64,000 nucleotides of DNA, from contig CAYLUQ010000001.1 of assembly GCA_964386915.1 (NCBI GenBank), forward strand, positions 124,001-188,000. Reading direction: 5' to 3'. This DNA comes from JADHMP01 sp964386915. Lineage in GTDB: Bacteria > Bacteroidota > Bacteroidia > Flavobacteriales > Flavobacteriaceae. The position numbers and the translations under genes were made by a program. Numbering within the stretch: the stretch's first letter is position 1; each line of letters opens with the position of its first letter. Below the pieces are notes generated by a model. The model was not told the origin of the DNA and did not search any database. It saw only the letters and a list, made by a program, of their open reading frames with translations. Positions 37,701-47,571 of this stretch are shown here, piece by piece.

Positions 37701-37832
37701 TTTGATCTGAACAGTTGCACTAGGGAGTGGTTGACCTTGCTCATCCAGAACTACCCCAGTAATGGTCTGCTGTGCCATGGCCACAGTGAGGCTCATCAAC
37801 CACAACAGCATTAGGTTTTTCATTCTATTCAT
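34713..37832 (-). CDS. SusC/RagA-family TonB-linked outer-membrane transporter
   Basis: 1039-residue TonB-dependent importer. Signal peptide (residues 1-21, cut at AMA-Q), a carboxypeptidase-regulatory-like domain (TITGVVLDEQGQPLPSATV... to ~95), a plug domain (VVVSALGVSREKKSLGYA, LYVVDGIKV, LKGAAATALYGADAVNGVV) and a 22-strand barrel ending SIGLNVKLNF. Forms a pair with the SusD-type protein downstream. In this family the plug opens when TonB pulls on the N-terminal region. A -7 element lies 29 bases before the ATG. Confidence 0.94.
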   Translation of the reverse strand: MNRMKNLMLLWLMSLTVAMAQQTITGVVLDEQGQPLPSATVQIKGTNTGTSTDFDGNYSITASIGDVLVFSFVGFSTQEVTVANEDQIDVTLAADNQLDEVVVSALGVSREKKSLGYAQQSVQGETLVQSKEVDLNVTLSGKVAGVQMIGGSSSSFDAGFLRLRGETGVLYVVDGIKVNAMTDINTDNIANISVLKGAAATALYGADAVNGVVIITSKKAADGESTFTVDHTTNVTSVSILPDYQNEYGGGYYQDWDTFEYNPATDPASWAAFNGQKIPYYAADESWGPKLDGTLVRHWDSWIPGHPEFGKLRPWEPNPDNIRNFFDTGITNNTTLAYSKGGENYNIRSSIRNLSQTLVMPEAKRDQIDFNITASIDLSDSFEFYSSLNYQFRETNNSPLNGYGGLGSNFNQWWQRQLDMDRLKQNYFFEGNFYSWNSKSARDATPLYWDAPHFGPQQNKNIQRKDVAFGNMGLNYQLNENIRVNVEVRRRFNNFLSNGRTAFGGLELPSYSESNFRYIQNEVYGQATYNKRFGDLDVNGLVGYQMQQNRANYMQASTVGGLSVPDFYSVATSVDRPNYSAGLFQSKLMSNFAQVSLGYKSTFYLDASYRFDWGSTANAEDNRIETFGISGSLLIDELLDLGNSVSFAKLRGGYSQAPIFPDPYQTTSVYNVGSPYGGNASFSVPNTEANANLLGGTRDELEVGLEFRFFENRLGLDVTYFDRKDKELPIAIPVAASSGFSGLSINSGQTSSNGIEITFNATPVQTQDFKWDFSVNFATLEKTVDFLAEGIDRNVLVGWVSWGGLQFQEVVGEEWGTFVGRKRKYDANGTPILTESGRFVYDTNEVLGSILPDFTGGILTSLQYKNLYLNVGLDYQNGGLFYSTTNMFAYYSGLHIDTVGTNDKGNPVRDAPDAGGGFHVVGVTESGAPVDLYMEDYVWAGRYFGAHDEWLYDASYLKLRQLRLGYSVPTALLEGTFIRNADVSILGNNLLLLYSNIKHGGLDPSEIEGSGSIAGQYRQAEGGQLPPSRSIGLNVKLNF

Positions 37833-37860
37833 AACATTAAATTATAGTTAATAATTCTCG

Positions 37861-37868
37861 CAAAAGTA
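37861..37868 (-). promoter_or_regulatory. Putative -7 element of susC-susD
   Basis: TACTTTTG on the minus strand, exact TAnnTTTG match, 29 bases before the susC ATG. The -33 region is a weak match. Confidence 0.5.
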
Positions 37869-37924
37869 TTAATATTATGTTAAGATTCATAAAAAGGGTT
37901 AATATTTTTTGCTTAAAGTCAAAC

Positions 37925-37959
37925 AAAAAAGCCATATAAATAAGAATTAGATGGCTTTT
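37925..37959 (-). terminator. Terminator-like hairpin facing minus, upstream of susC
   Basis: AAAAGCCAT (37927-37935) and ATGGCTTTT (37951-37959) are perfect 9-bp arms with a 15-base loop. Read on the minus strand the stem runs into six T. It lies upstream of the predicted susC promoter with no recognised gene feeding into it. Confidence 0.55.
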
Positions 37960-38170
37960 GATCTAGAAAATATACGGGTTTTGCTAATGTTTATCCCAAA
38001 ATATTGGGGTTTTTGGGGTAGCTGCTCTAATAAAGGATGTCTAAAAACAAAACCCTTTTAAAGAAGACTAAAAAGCGATGAACTAAATTGAAATGGAATG
38101 CTAAAAATGGAAGCCAGGTACTCTTTTTGGGTGTTATCAAAAAAAATGTTAAAAATTCGAGCACTAAGGG

Positions 38171-38201
38171 TTTGAATAAAATAAAATAATCTCTACATTT
38201 G
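38171..38201 (+). promoter_or_regulatory. Consensus Bacteroidota promoter of the rpsL ribosomal block
   Basis: TTTG (38171-38174), exactly 19 bases, then TACATTTG (38194-38201): a full match to the TTTG/TAnnTTTG consensus. Transcription should start near 38206-38208, where CCCAT-AAAA-ATGGG forms a small hairpin at the very 5' end of the leader, ~27 bases before the ATG. Confidence 0.85.
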
Positions 38202-38234
38202 CACGCCCATAAAAATGGGGAATTAAACAATTAT

Positions 38235-38609
38235 ATGCCAACAATTGCACAACTTGTAAGAAAAGGAAGAGTTTCGATTACCAAGAAGAGTAAATCGGCT
38301 GCTTTGGATTCGTGTCCACAACGGCGCGGGGTATGCACAAGAGTTTATACCACTACGCCTAAAAAACCTAACTCAGCAATGCGTAAGGTTGCCCGTGTGC
38401 GTTTAACAAATGGAAAAGAAGTTAACGCCTACATTCCCGGAGAAGGACACAACCTCCAAGAGCACTCGATAGTATTGGTTCGAGGCGGAAGAGTAAAAGA
38501 TTTACCGGGAGTACGTTATCACATTGTTAGAGGAGCGTTAGATACTGCCGGCGTAGAAGGTAGGTTACAACGCCGTTCTAAATATGGTGCCAAAAGACCC
38601 AAAAAATAA
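38235..38609 (+). CDS. rpsL: 30S ribosomal protein S12
   Basis: Decoding-centre protein, first gene of the str operon. 124 residues with [16 protein letters not shown] and [29 protein letters not shown]. The lysines at the two classical streptomycin-resistance sites are unchanged. The ATG at 38235 is chosen; a TTG further upstream lies within the promoter. Confidence 0.98.
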   Translation: MPTIAQLVRKGRVSITKKSKSAALDSCPQRRGVCTRVYTTTPKKPNSAMRKVARVRLTNGKEVNAYIPGEGHNLQEHSIVLVRGGRVKDLPGVRYHIVRGALDTAGVEGRLQRRSKYGAKRPKK

Positions 38610-38632
38610 ACGTGAAACGTAGTTCGTAAATC

Positions 38633-39109
38633 ATGAGAAAAAAACAAGCCAAAAAACGCCCCCTACTACCCGATCCTAAATTTAACGACCAATTGGTGAC
38701 ACGTTTTGTGAACAACTTAATGTGGGATGGGAAAAAATCAGTTGCCTTCAGTCTCTTCTATGACGCCATAGAAATTGTAGAGCAACGCAAACAAGACGAA
38801 GAAAAAACCGCCATTGAACTTTGGAAAGACGCCCTTTCTAATGTGATGCCTCATGTAGAGGTGCGCAGTAGACGCGTTGGGGGTGCTACCTTTCAAATTC
38901 CGATGCAAATTCGTCCCGACCGTAAAGTTTCTCTTGCTATGAAATGGCTCATTTCTGCAGCGAGAAAACGCAATGAAAAATCTATGGCGCTTCGGTTAGC
39001 TAATGAAGTGCTTGCCGCTTCTAAGGAAGAAGGTGCTGCCGTTAAAAAACGTGTAGATACTCACAAAATGGCTGAAGCAAACAAAGCCTTCTCGCATTTT
39101 AGATTTTAA
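38633..39109 (+). CDS. rpsG: 30S ribosomal protein S7
   Basis: Nucleates assembly of the 16S 3' domain (head). 158 residues with the usual KRPLLPDP...[17 protein letters not shown] start and [38 protein letters not shown] end. 23 bases after rpsL, 28 before fusA. Confidence 0.98.
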   Translation: MRKKQAKKRPLLPDPKFNDQLVTRFVNNLMWDGKKSVAFSLFYDAIEIVEQRKQDEEKTAIELWKDALSNVMPHVEVRSRRVGGATFQIPMQIRPDRKVSLAMKWLISAARKRNEKSMALRLANEVLAASKEEGAAVKKRVDTHKMAEANKAFSHFRF

Positions 39110-39137
39110 TTCCACTTATATTTTTGATTAGACAGCC

Positions 39138-41267
39138 ATGGCAAGAGATTTAAAATTTACAAGAAATATTGGTATCGCAGCTCATATTGATGCCGGTAAA
39201 ACCACCACCACAGAACGCATTTTGTTCTACACTGGGGTGAGTCATAAAATTGGTGAAGTGCACGATGGTGCCGCCACCATGGATTGGATGGAGCAAGAGC
39301 AAGAGCGCGGTATTACGATTACTTCTGCTGCTACCACCTGTACTTGGAACTTCCCTTCCGATCAAGGAAAACCCACTGCAGAATCACAACCCTATCACTT
39401 CAATATAATTGATACCCCCGGCCACGTAGACTTTACTGTGGAAGTAAACCGATCACTTCGAGTACTCGATGGATTGGTTTTTTTGTTTTCTGCCGTAGAT
39501 GGTGTAGAACCACAGTCTGAAACAAACTGGCGCTTGGCTGATAATTACAAAGTGCCTCGCATCGGGTTTGTTAATAAAATGGACCGTCAGGGAGCCAATT
39601 TCCTAAATGTTTGTACACAAGTGCGTGAAATGTTAAAATCTAACGCTGTTCCCTTAGTGCTCAACATTGGAGATGAAGAAGATTTTAAAGGAATAGTAGA
39701 TTTGGTGACCAACAAAGCCATTGTTTGGCACGAAGATAATTTTGGTTCTACCTATGACGAAATGCCTGTTCCTGAAGATTTAAAGGGTGAAGTGCAACAA
39801 CTTCGTGAGCAACTCATAGAGGCTGTAGCTGAATATGATGAAGCCCTTTTAGAAAAATTCTTTGAAGATCCTGATAGCATTAGCCCAGATGAAATTCACA
39901 ATGCCTTGCGTGCTGCCACTCAAGACATGAGTATCATTCCTATGATCTGCGGTTCTTCATTCAAAAATAAGGGTGTTCAATTTTTATTGGATGCCGTTTG
40001 TCGCTATTTGCCTTCTCCAGAAGACAAAGAAGCCATAGTAGGTACAGACCCTAAAACAGATGCCGAAATTTCACGTAAGCCCACTGTACAAGAGCCTTTT
40101 TCTGCTTTGGCCTTCAAAATTGCTACCGATCCTTTTGTGGGAAGATTAGCCTTTTTCCGTGCCTATTCCGGACGATTAGATGCAGGGTCTTATGTGTTGA
40201 ACAACCGAAGTGGCAACAAAGAGCGTATCTCAAGAATTTATCAAATGCACTCCAACAAACAAAATTCTATCGACTTTATTGAAGCCGGAGATATTGGAGC
40301 AGCAGTTGGATTTAAAGACATTAAAACCGGAGACACCCTTTCAGCCGAAAACGCTCCTATTATTTTGGAAAGCATGGTGTTTCCCGATCCTGTAATTGGT
40401 ATTGCCGTTGAACCTAAAACAAAAGCTGATGTAGATAAACTCGGCATGGCTTTAGGTAAACTAGCAGAGGAAGATCCTACTTTCCAAGTAAAAACAGATG
40501 AGGCCTCTGGGCAAACTATAATATCTGGAATGGGAGAACTTCACTTAGACATTATTGTAGATCGTCTCAGACGAGAATTCAAGGTAGAAGTTAACCAAGG
40601 GCAACCTCAAGTAGAATATAAAGAAGCTCTTACTGCAACTGCAGATCACCGAGAAGTGTATAAAAAGCAAACTGGTGGTCGAGGTAAATTTGCAGACATA
40701 GTGTTTACTATAGAACCAGCAGAAGAAGGAAAACCAGGTTTGGAGTTCGTAAACGAAATTAAAGGTGGAAACATTCCTAAAGAATATATTCCATCAGTAG
40801 AAAAAGGATTCGCAGAAGCCATGAAAAATGGTCCTTTAGCTGGTTTTGAAATTGATGCCATGAAAATTACCTTGAAAGACGGTTCTTTCCACCCTGTGGA
40901 TTCAGACTCACTTTCATTTGAATTGGCCGCAAAACTAGGGTTTAAAGAATCTGCTCGTGCCGCACGCGCCGTTATTATGGAACCTATTATGAAGTTAGAA
41001 GTGCTCACCCCCGAAGAAAACATGGGAGACATTGTGGGAGACTTGAACCGACGTAGAGGACAAGTAAACTCAATGGATGACCGTGCCGGTTCTAAAGTAG
41101 TAAAAGCAGAGGTGCCCCTTTCCGAAATGTTTGGATATGTAACCTCTTTGCGGACCCTATCTTCCGGAAGAGCTACCTCTACAATGGAATTTTCACACTA
41201 TGCAGAAACGCCTCAGAACATTTCTGAATCCGTAATTGCAGATATTAAAGGAAAACAAAACGCTTAA
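39138..41267 (+). CDS. fusA: Elongation factor G
   Basis: Translocase GTPase of 709 residues. G1 [16 protein letters not shown]2 [13 protein letters not shown]3 DTPGHVDFT and G4 NKMDRQGA are intact, followed by domains II to V ([29 protein letters not shown] [19 protein letters not shown]). One copy in the window, in the usual rpsL-rpsG-fusA-rpsJ order. Confidence 0.98.
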   Translation: MARDLKFTRNIGIAAHIDAGKTTTTERILFYTGVSHKIGEVHDGAATMDWMEQEQERGITITSAATTCTWNFPSDQGKPTAESQPYHFNIIDTPGHVDFTVEVNRSLRVLDGLVFLFSAVDGVEPQSETNWRLADNYKVPRIGFVNKMDRQGANFLNVCTQVREMLKSNAVPLVLNIGDEEDFKGIVDLVTNKAIVWHEDNFGSTYDEMPVPEDLKGEVQQLREQLIEAVAEYDEALLEKFFEDPDSISPDEIHNALRAATQDMSIIPMICGSSFKNKGVQFLLDAVCRYLPSPEDKEAIVGTDPKTDAEISRKPTVQEPFSALAFKIATDPFVGRLAFFRAYSGRLDAGSYVLNNRSGNKERISRIYQMHSNKQNSIDFIEAGDIGAAVGFKDIKTGDTLSAENAPIILESMVFPDPVIGIAVEPKTKADVDKLGMALGKLAEEDPTFQVKTDEASGQTIISGMGELHLDIIVDRLRREFKVEVNQGQPQVEYKEALTATADHREVYKKQTGGRGKFADIVFTIEPAEEGKPGLEFVNEIKGGNIPKEYIPSVEKGFAEAMKNGPLAGFEIDAMKITLKDGSFHPVDSDSLSFELAAKLGFKESARAARAVIMEPIMKLEVLTPEENMGDIVGDLNRRRGQVNSMDDRAGSKVVKAEVPLSEMFGYVTSLRTLSSGRATSTMEFSHYAETPQNISESVIADIKGKQNA

Positions 41268-41278
41268 CGCTTTGCGAA

Positions 41279-41584
41279 ATGAGTCAAAAAATTAGAATTA
41301 AATTAAAATCATACGACCACAACCTGGTAGACAAGTCTGCCGATAAGATTGTGAAGACTGTTAAAACAACAGGTGCTGTAGTTACTGGACCCATTCCATT
41401 ACCTACCCACAAAAAAATCTTCACCGTGTTGCGATCTCCTCACGTGAACAAAAAATCACGGGAGCAATTTAAATTGTGTTCGTATAAACGTCTTCTAGAC
41501 ATTTATAGCTCTTCTTCAAAGACCATTGATGCTTTGATGAAGTTGGAATTGCCTAGTGGCGTAGAAGTAGAAATTAAAGTTTAA
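41279..41584 (+). CDS. rpsJ: 30S ribosomal protein S10
   Basis: Head protein of the small subunit, first gene of the S10 operon part. 101 residues with [24 protein letters not shown] and [10 protein letters not shown]. Follows fusA by 11 bases, so str and S10 operons are joined here. Confidence 0.98.
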   Translation: MSQKIRIKLKSYDHNLVDKSADKIVKTVKTTGAVVTGPIPLPTHKKIFTVLRSPHVNKKSREQFKLCSYKRLLDIYSSSSKTIDALMKLELPSGVEVEIKV

Positions 41585-41603
41585 TTATTAAAAAAAGTAT
41601 AGA

Positions 41604-42221
41604 ATGTCTGGGTTAATAGGAAAAAAAATCGGCATGACAAGTCTTTATGACGAGCAAGGAAAAAACGTTCCCTGCACCGTTTTAGAGGTTGGGCCATGCG
41701 TGGTTACCCAAGTCAGAACCAAAGAGGTTGACGGGTATAATGCACTGCAACTGGGTTTCGATGACAAGGCAGTAAAACGCACTTCAAAGGCAGCTCAAGG
41801 CCATTTTAAAAAGGCTAACACTGCACCCAAGAAGAAAGTTGTTGAATTCCAAAATTTTGAAACAGAACACCAATTGGGAGACACCCTCACAGTAGACCAC
41901 TTCACCGAAGGTGAGTTTGTTGATGTGACAGGAACCTCTAAAGGAAAAGGATTCCAAGGGGTGGTGAAACGCCACGGATTTGGCGGTGTTGGTCAAGCCA
42001 CTCACGGACAACACAACCGATTGAGAGCCCCGGGTTCTATTGGGGCTGCTTCCTATCCTGCTCGTGTATTTAAAGGTATGCGTATGGCAGGAAGAATGGG
42101 AACTGACCGTGTTAAAGTGGAAAACTTGAAGGTGGTTAAAGTAGTGCCTGAAAAAAATCTCTTAGTGGTTAAGGGATGTGTGCCAGGTCATAAAAATGCA
42201 TACGTAATAGTAGAGAAATAA
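41604..42221 (+). CDS. rplC: 50S ribosomal protein L3
   Basis: Large-subunit assembly protein reaching toward the peptidyl-transferase centre. 205 residues; [15 protein letters not shown] start and the [29 protein letters not shown] loop. The last A of its TAA is the A of the rplD ATG. Confidence 0.98.
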   Translation: MSGLIGKKIGMTSLYDEQGKNVPCTVLEVGPCVVTQVRTKEVDGYNALQLGFDDKAVKRTSKAAQGHFKKANTAPKKKVVEFQNFETEHQLGDTLTVDHFTEGEFVDVTGTSKGKGFQGVVKRHGFGGVGQATHGQHNRLRAPGSIGAASYPARVFKGMRMAGRMGTDRVKVENLKVVKVVPEKNLLVVKGCVPGHKNAYVIVEK

Positions 42222-42850
42222 TGGAATTACAGATCTATAATAAAGAAGGAAAAACCACCGGTAAGAAAGTAAAACTAAATCCGGAGGTGTTTGGTATTGA
42301 ACCGAATACACATGCCATCTACTTGGATGTGAAGCAACACCTAGCCAACAAAAGACAAGGTACGCACAAAGCCAAAGAAAGAGGACAAATTGCGGGAAGC
42401 ACACGTAAAATCAAAAAACAAAAAGGCACCGGAACAGCTCGAGCTGGGAGCATAAAAAACCCACTCTTTAGAGGTGGAGGTCGCATTTTTGGTCCAACCC
42501 CTAGAAGCTACAGCCAAAAGGTCAATAAAAAAGTAAAGCGTTTAGCCCGTAAATCGGCTTTGAGCATCAAAGCCCACGAAAAGGCTATTTATGTTTTAGA
42601 AGATTTCCAAATGGAAACCCCTAAAACAAAAGATTACACGACTTTGCTCAACGCCCTAGGGCTCACTGGTAAAAAAACCTTACACGTGTTGGGTGAATCG
42701 AATAAAAATGTATATTTGTCGTCGCGCAATTTAGAAAAATCTCAAGTTGTAAATAACACAGAATTAAGTACTTACAGCATTTCAAATGCCAATACTTTAA
42801 TTCTTTCAGAGAGTTCTATTGCCGCCATTGAATCACTATTGAATCGTTAA
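42221..42850 (+). CDS. rplD: 50S ribosomal protein L4
   Basis: Exit-tunnel protein. 209 residues with QHLANKRQGTHKAKERG and the basic tunnel loop KKQKGTGTARAGS followed by RGGGRIFGPTPRSY. One-base overlaps with both rplC and rplW. Confidence 0.97.
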   Translation: MELQIYNKEGKTTGKKVKLNPEVFGIEPNTHAIYLDVKQHLANKRQGTHKAKERGQIAGSTRKIKKQKGTGTARAGSIKNPLFRGGGRIFGPTPRSYSQKVNKKVKRLARKSALSIKAHEKAIYVLEDFQMETPKTKDYTTLLNALGLTGKKTLHVLGESNKNVYLSSRNLEKSQVVNNTELSTYSISNANTLILSESSIAAIESLLNR

Positions 42851-43143
42851 TGATGAAAGTTTTAATTAAACCGATTATTACAGAAAAAGCTACTCGAGGA
42901 AGCGAAGTTTCCAATAGCTACACTTTTTCTGTTGATCCAAGAGCCAATAAATTAGAGATCAAAGCGGCTGTAGAAGAGACCTATAATGTTACGGTTGCCA
43001 AAGTGCGCACCCTCAATTATGGTCCGGAACGCAAAGTGAAATATACTAAAACCGGTGTACAATCTGGAAAAACCAACGCCACCAAGCGCGCAATAGTGCA
43101 AGTGGCCGAGGGAGATGCCATCGATTTTTACAGTAACCTATAA
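42850..43143 (+). CDS. rplW: 50S ribosomal protein L23
   Basis: Tunnel-exit protein that docks SRP and trigger factor. 97 residues with [11 protein letters not shown] and [16 protein letters not shown]. Two adjacent ATGs (42850 and 42853) follow the rplD stop; either may be used. Confidence 0.96.
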   Translation: MMKVLIKPIITEKATRGSEVSNSYTFSVDPRANKLEIKAAVEETYNVTVAKVRTLNYGPERKVKYTKTGVQSGKTNATKRAIVQVAEGDAIDFYSNL

Positions 43144-43154
43144 AACCGCATCAG

Positions 43155-43979
43155 ATGTCAGTTAGAAAATTAAAACCTATAACTCCAGCACAACGCTTTC
43201 GCGTGGTTAATGGCTTTGATGCAATTACAACACAAAAGCCAGAAAAAAGCTTATTGCGTCCCCTAAAATCATCAGGTGGAAGAAACAATAAGGGTAAAAT
43301 GACAGTTAGCCACAGAGGTGGAGGGCACAAAAGACGCTATCGTATTATCGATTTTAAGCGTGATAAATTTGATGTGACCGGCGAAGTGCTCAGCATACAA
43401 TATGACCCAAACCGTTCTGCCTTTATTGCCCTTGTACAATATAAAGATGGTGAAAAACGTTACATCATTGCACAAAATGGACTTCAAGTAGGTCAAAAGG
43501 TATCCTCAGGTAGAAGTGCTTCTCCCGAAATAGGAAACGCACTCTATTTGTCAGATATTCCATTGGGAACAATTATTTCATGCATAGAATTGGTGCCCGG
43601 AAAAGGTGCTTCTATGGCCCGTAGTGCAGGTGCATTTGCTCAGCTTATGGCACGCGACGGTAAATATGCAACCATCAAATTGCCTTCTGGTGAAACCCGA
43701 ATGGTATTGATCACTTGTTTAGCCACTATTGGTGCAGTTTCAAATTCTGATCATCAGTTGCTTGTTTCTGGAAAAGCCGGTAGATCAAGATGGCTAGGCC
43801 GAAGACCTAGAACACGTCCCGTGGCGATGAACCCTGTAGATCACCCCATGGGTGGTGGTGAAGGGCGTGCCTCTGGAGGACATCCAAGATCGAAAAAAGG
43901 ATTGCCAGCCAAAGGCTATCGCACCCGATCTAAAACAAAAGCTAGTAATAAGTTCATTATAGAACGTAGAAAAAAATAG
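43155..43979 (+). CDS. rplB: 50S ribosomal protein L2
   Basis: Core 23S rRNA-binding protein near the peptidyl-transferase centre. 274 residues; [23 protein letters not shown] at the start, and [22 protein letters not shown] with the conserved histidine (HPMGGGEG) at the end. Confidence 0.98.
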   Translation: MSVRKLKPITPAQRFRVVNGFDAITTQKPEKSLLRPLKSSGGRNNKGKMTVSHRGGGHKRRYRIIDFKRDKFDVTGEVLSIQYDPNRSAFIALVQYKDGEKRYIIAQNGLQVGQKVSSGRSASPEIGNALYLSDIPLGTIISCIELVPGKGASMARSAGAFAQLMARDGKYATIKLPSGETRMVLITCLATIGAVSNSDHQLLVSGKAGRSRWLGRRPRTRPVAMNPVDHPMGGGEGRASGGHPRSKKGLPAKGYRTRSKTKASNKFIIERRKK

Positions 43980-43986
43980 ATAACGC

Positions 43987-44265
43987 ATGGCTCGTTCATT
44001 AAAAAAAGGACCCTTTGTGCATCACAGCCTTGAAAAGAAAGTGATGAAGAATGTAGAAGAGAACAAAAAAACCGTGATCAAAACCTGGTCTCGTGCGTCT
44101 TTGATTACGCCCGACTTTGTGGGACAAACCATTGGAGTGCACAACGGAAAAACATTTGTTCCGGTCTATGTTACTGAAAACATGGTAGGACATAAGTTGG
44201 GAGAATTTTCACCCACTCGTTCGTTTAGAGGACATGCCGGGGCCAAAAATAAAGGTAAAAAATAA
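43987..44265 (+). CDS. rpsS: 30S ribosomal protein S19
   Basis: Head protein forming a pair with S13. 92 residues with [23 protein letters not shown] and [15 protein letters not shown]. Seven bases after rplB. Confidence 0.98.
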   Translation: MARSLKKGPFVHHSLEKKVMKNVEENKKTVIKTWSRASLITPDFVGQTIGVHNGKTFVPVYVTENMVGHKLGEFSPTRSFRGHAGAKNKGKK

Positions 44266-44274
44266 GAAGGCTTT

Positions 44275-44679
44275 ATGGGAAATCGAAAGAGACAAACGGC
44301 GCAAAATAGAAAAGAGGCAAAAAAAGAACTTGCCTTTGCCAAGTTAAACAATTGCCCTACTTCTCCTAGAAAAATGCGTTTGGTTGCAGATCAAGTACGT
44401 GGGGAGCAAATTGACAAAGCGTTGACTATTTTAAAATTTAGTTCTAAAGAGGCATCACGTCGATTAGAAAAATTATTGCTTTCTGCCATTTCAAACTGGC
44501 AAAGTAAAAATGAAGCTGAAGACATTGAAAAAGCCAATTTGATCGTTAAAGAAATTCGCGTAGACGGAGGAAAAATGTTAAAACGTCTTCGACCCGCCCC
44601 TCAAGGTCGCGCACATCGCATAAGAAAACGTTCCAACCATGTAACATTGGTGTTGGGATCTAATACAATTGAAGCATAA
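44275..44679 (+). CDS. rplV: 50S ribosomal protein L22
   Basis: Exit-tunnel protein with an extended hairpin ([20 protein letters not shown]). 134 residues; the first ~25 ([20 protein letters not shown]) are a basic N-terminal extension relative to E. coli L22. Two bases before rpsC. Confidence 0.97.
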   Translation: MGNRKRQTAQNRKEAKKELAFAKLNNCPTSPRKMRLVADQVRGEQIDKALTILKFSSKEASRRLEKLLLSAISNWQSKNEAEDIEKANLIVKEIRVDGGKMLKRLRPAPQGRAHRIRKRSNHVTLVLGSNTIEA

Positions 44680-44681
44680 CT

Positions 44682-45413
44682 ATGGGACAAAAAACCAATC
44701 CAATCGGAAACCGCTTAGGCATCATTAGAGGATGGGACTCCAACTGGTATGGAGGTAACAATTATGGTGATAAACTAGCCGAAGATGATAAAATTAGAAA
44801 GTATGTGCACGCACGTCTTTCCAAAGCAAGTGTTTCAAATGTAATTATTGAGCGCACCCTTAAAATTATCACAGTAACCATCACCACTGCTCGTCCAGGA
44901 ATAATCATTGGAAAAGCCGGACAAGAAGTAGACAAGCTCAAAGAAGAATTGCGCAAGATTACAAACAAAGAAGTGCAAATCAACATCTTTGAAATTAAGC
45001 GTCCTGAATTAGATGCTCAATTAGTTGGTGCCAGCATAGCCCGTCAAATTGAAAGTAGAATTTCATATCGTCGAGCTATCAAAATGGCTATTGCTGCTGC
45101 CATTAGAATGAATGCAGAGGGAATTAAGGTGCAAATTTCAGGTCGTTTAAACGGAGCTGAAATGGCCCGTTCAGAATCCTACAAAGAAGGTCGTATTCCA
45201 CTCTCCACTTTTCGTGCCGATATTGACTACGCACTTGTTGAAGCGCACACCACTTATGGTCGTTTAGGCATCAAAGTGTGGATCATGAAAGGCGAAGTTT
45301 ATGGCAAAAGAGAATTATCTCCTCTTGTAGGCATGAGTAAAAAGAGCGGTGGCGGAAACAATTCTGGTCGCAATGGAGCTGCCCAAGGCGGTCGTCAACG
45401 CAGAAGAAAATAA
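44682..45413 (+). CDS. rpsC: 30S ribosomal protein S3
   Basis: mRNA-entry protein with a type II KH domain ([20 protein letters not shown]) and a C-terminal S3 domain. 243 residues, ending in a Gly/Arg-rich tail ([21 protein letters not shown]). Followed by a 27-base gap. Confidence 0.98.
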   Translation: MGQKTNPIGNRLGIIRGWDSNWYGGNNYGDKLAEDDKIRKYVHARLSKASVSNVIIERTLKIITVTITTARPGIIIGKAGQEVDKLKEELRKITNKEVQINIFEIKRPELDAQLVGASIARQIESRISYRRAIKMAIAAAIRMNAEGIKVQISGRLNGAEMARSESYKEGRIPLSTFRADIDYALVEAHTTYGRLGIKVWIMKGEVYGKRELSPLVGMSKKSGGGNNSGRNGAAQGGRQRRRK

Positions 45414-45440
45414 TACTAATCAAGGTAGTACAGAGAAATT

Positions 45441-45860
45441 ATGTTACAACCCAAAAAGACAAAATATCGTAAAACGCAGAAGGGGCGCATGAAAGGCCTC
45501 TCCCAAAGAGGGCATCAACTCTCAAATGGCATGTTTGGCATCAAAGCCCTAGACTCTGTGTTTATCACCTCACGGCAAATTGAGGCAGCGCGTATTGCTG
45601 CTACCCGTTATATGAAACGTGAAGGCCAACTATGGATTAAAATTTTTCCCGATAAGCCCATCACCAAAAAACCTCTTGAGGTTCGTATGGGAAAAGGAAA
45701 AGGAGCACCCGAATATTTTGTAGCAGTGGCTAAAGCTGGTCGCGTTTTGTTCGAAATTGGTGGCGTTCCTCACGATGTGGCCAAAGAAGCTTTGCGCTTA
45801 GCGGCTCAAAAATTGCCTGTGAAAACCAAATTTGTTGTGGCTCGTGATTTTCAAGCCTAA
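45441..45860 (+). CDS. rplP: 50S ribosomal protein L16
   Basis: Binds 23S rRNA near the A site. 139 residues with [32 protein letters not shown] and the [13 protein letters not shown] motif. Positioned between rpsC and rpmC as usual. Confidence 0.98.
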   Translation: MLQPKKTKYRKTQKGRMKGLSQRGHQLSNGMFGIKALDSVFITSRQIEAARIAATRYMKREGQLWIKIFPDKPITKKPLEVRMGKGKGAPEYFVAVAKAGRVLFEIGGVPHDVAKEALRLAAQKLPVKTKFVVARDFQA

Positions 45861-45869
45861 AGAAAAAAT

Positions 45870-46058
45870 ATGAAACAGTCAGAAATAAAATTAATGGAAG
45901 CGGAAGCCCTGCAAACTAAAATTGCAGAAGTGGAAAAACAATTGATGGAGTTGAAATTGACTCATGCCGTTTCTCCCCTAGAAAATCCATTAGAAATTAG
46001 AGGTGTGCGCAGAACCCTGGCACGTTTAAAAACCGCACTCACAAACAAACAAGCTTAG
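45870..46058 (+). CDS. rpmC: 50S ribosomal protein L29
   Basis: Small coiled-coil protein at the tunnel exit. 62 residues with [31 protein letters not shown]. Four bases before rpsQ. Confidence 0.96.
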   Translation: MKQSEIKLMEAEALQTKIAEVEKQLMELKLTHAVSPLENPLEIRGVRRTLARLKTALTNKQA

Positions 46059-46062
46059 TCTT

Positions 46063-46317
46063 ATGGAAAGAAATTTAAGAAAAGAGCGTATCGGGATTGT
46101 TACTAGTAACAAGATGGACAAATCGGCCGTAATTTCTGAGGTAAAAAGGGTAAAGCACCCACTCTATGGAAAATTTGTCTTGAAGACCAAAAAGTATATG
46201 GTGCACGATGAAGCCAACGATTGCAACATTGGCGACACGGTTAAAATTATGGAAACTAGACCAATGAGCAAATCAAAATGCTGGCGATTGGTTGAAATAT
46301 TAGAAAGAGCTAAATAA
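46063..46317 (+). CDS. rpsQ: 30S ribosomal protein S17
   Basis: Primary 16S rRNA-binding OB-fold protein. 84 residues; [18 protein letters not shown] and [32 protein letters not shown]. Confidence 0.97.
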   Translation: MERNLRKERIGIVTSNKMDKSAVISEVKRVKHPLYGKFVLKTKKYMVHDEANDCNIGDTVKIMETRPMSKSKCWRLVEILERAK

Positions 46318-46319
46318 TC

Positions 46320-46688
46320 ATGGTACAACAAGAAAGCCGTTTAAAAGTAGCAGATAATACTGGAGCCAAAGAAGTGCTTACCATTCGTGTATTGGGAGGT
46401 ACCAAACGCAGATATGCCTCTTTGGGTGATAAGATTGTGGTGACAGTCAAAGAAGCCACCCCTTCCGGACAAGTAAAAAAAGGACAAGTGTCTACTGCTG
46501 TTGTAGTGCGCACCAAAAAAGAAGTGCGTCGCCCAGATGGATCTTATATCCGTTTTGATGAAAATGCCTGTGTGCTTTTGAATCCAACAGGAGAAATGCG
46601 CGGCACGCGTGTTTTTGGACCTGTGGCTCGTGAATTGCGAGACAAACAGTTTATGAAAATTGTTTCACTAGCGCCAGAAGTGCTTTAA
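46320..46688 (+). CDS. rplN: 50S ribosomal protein L14
   Basis: Inter-subunit bridge protein. 122 residues; [17 protein letters not shown] and [19 protein letters not shown] then [13 protein letters not shown]. Confidence 0.98.
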   Translation: MVQQESRLKVADNTGAKEVLTIRVLGGTKRRYASLGDKIVVTVKEATPSGQVKKGQVSTAVVVRTKKEVRRPDGSYIRFDENACVLLNPTGEMRGTRVFGPVARELRDKQFMKIVSLAPEVL

Positions 46689-46698
46689 AAAAGAAATT

Positions 46699-47013
46699 AT
46701 GGCAACGAAATATAAAATTAAAAAAGGCGATAAAATCAGAGTTATTTCAGGTGAACACAAAGGTGCTGAGGGAACTGTGACCAAAATCATTACCGATAAA
46801 AATCGCGCTATTGTAGAGGGTGTCAACCTGATTAAAAAACACGCCAAGCCAAACGCACAAAACCCACAAGGAGGCATTATTGAAAAAGAAGCTCCTATTC
46901 ACATTTCTAATTTGTCGCTGCTCACAGAAGCAGGTGACCCTACTCGTGTAGGCTATCGAATGGAAGAGGGAAAAAAAGTGCGTTATGCTAAAAAAACCAA
47001 TGAAGTGATATAA
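46699..47013 (+). CDS. rplX: 50S ribosomal protein L24
   Basis: Assembly initiator with an N-terminal KOW motif ([19 protein letters not shown]). 104 residues, ending [12 protein letters not shown]. Two bases before rplE. Confidence 0.97.
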   Translation: MATKYKIKKGDKIRVISGEHKGAEGTVTKIITDKNRAIVEGVNLIKKHAKPNAQNPQGGIIEKEAPIHISNLSLLTEAGDPTRVGYRMEEGKKVRYAKKTNEVI

Positions 47014-47015
47014 TT

Positions 47016-47570
47016 ATGAGCACCTATATTCCACGACTTAAAAAAGAATATAACGAAAGAATTACCGGAGTTCTTAAAGAAACTTTGGGCTATAAAAGCA
47101 TCATGCAGGTGCCTCGTCTTCAAAAAATTGTATTGAGTAGAGGAGTGGGTGCTGCTGTTGCCGATAAAAAATTAATCGAACATGCCGTTGATGAGCTCTC
47201 ACTCATCACCGGCCAAAAGGCTGTTGCTACCCTTTCTAAAAAAGATGTCGCTTCATTTAAATTGCGAAAAGGCATGCCTATTGGTGCAAAAGTCACTTTG
47301 CGTGGTGAGCGCATGTATGAGTTTTTAGATCGCTTGGTGACCACTGCATTGCCACGTGTGCGCGATTTTCAAGGCGTTAAAAGTTCAGGCTTTGATGGAA
47401 GAGGAAACTATAATTTAGGGATAACAGAACAAATTATATTTCCGGAAATCAATATTGATAAAGTCAATAAAATTGCCGGAATGGATATCACCTTTGTGAC
47501 CTCCGCCGCCACCGATCAAGAAGCAAAATTATTGTTAAACGAATTAGGAATTCCTTTTAAAAAGAATTAG
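47016..47570 (+). CDS. rplE: 50S ribosomal protein L5
   Basis: 5S rRNA-binding protein of the central protuberance. 184 residues; [32 protein letters not shown] and the FPEINIDKV segment. Confidence 0.98.
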   Translation: MSTYIPRLKKEYNERITGVLKETLGYKSIMQVPRLQKIVLSRGVGAAVADKKLIEHAVDELSLITGQKAVATLSKKDVASFKLRKGMPIGAKVTLRGERMYEFLDRLVTTALPRVRDFQGVKSSGFDGRGNYNLGITEQIIFPEINIDKVNKIAGMDITFVTSAATDQEAKLLLNELGIPFKKN

Positions 47571-47571
47571 C

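Larger units (their letters stand above)
37833..38234. other. Divergent spacer between susC and rpsL
   Basis: 400 bases holding the susC promoter on the left and the rpsL promoter on the right, plus a terminator-like hairpin at 37925-37959. The middle (about 37960-38170) is AT-rich. It contains only tiny ORFs: a 14-codon basic frame from ATG 38037, and a 67-codon minus-strand frame whose start overlaps the rpsL promoter. Neither is convincing. Confidence 0.6.

Noticed and set aside
38037..38081. 14-codon basic mini-ORF upstream of rpsL
   Set aside because: Lies upstream of the rpsL start site, too short and AT-rich to support.
38027..38230. 67-codon hydrophobic minus-strand frame upstream of rpsL, followed by a terminator-like hairpin
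   Set aside because: Its start overlaps the rpsL promoter and codon use looks random. Kept only as one possible explanation for the hairpin.
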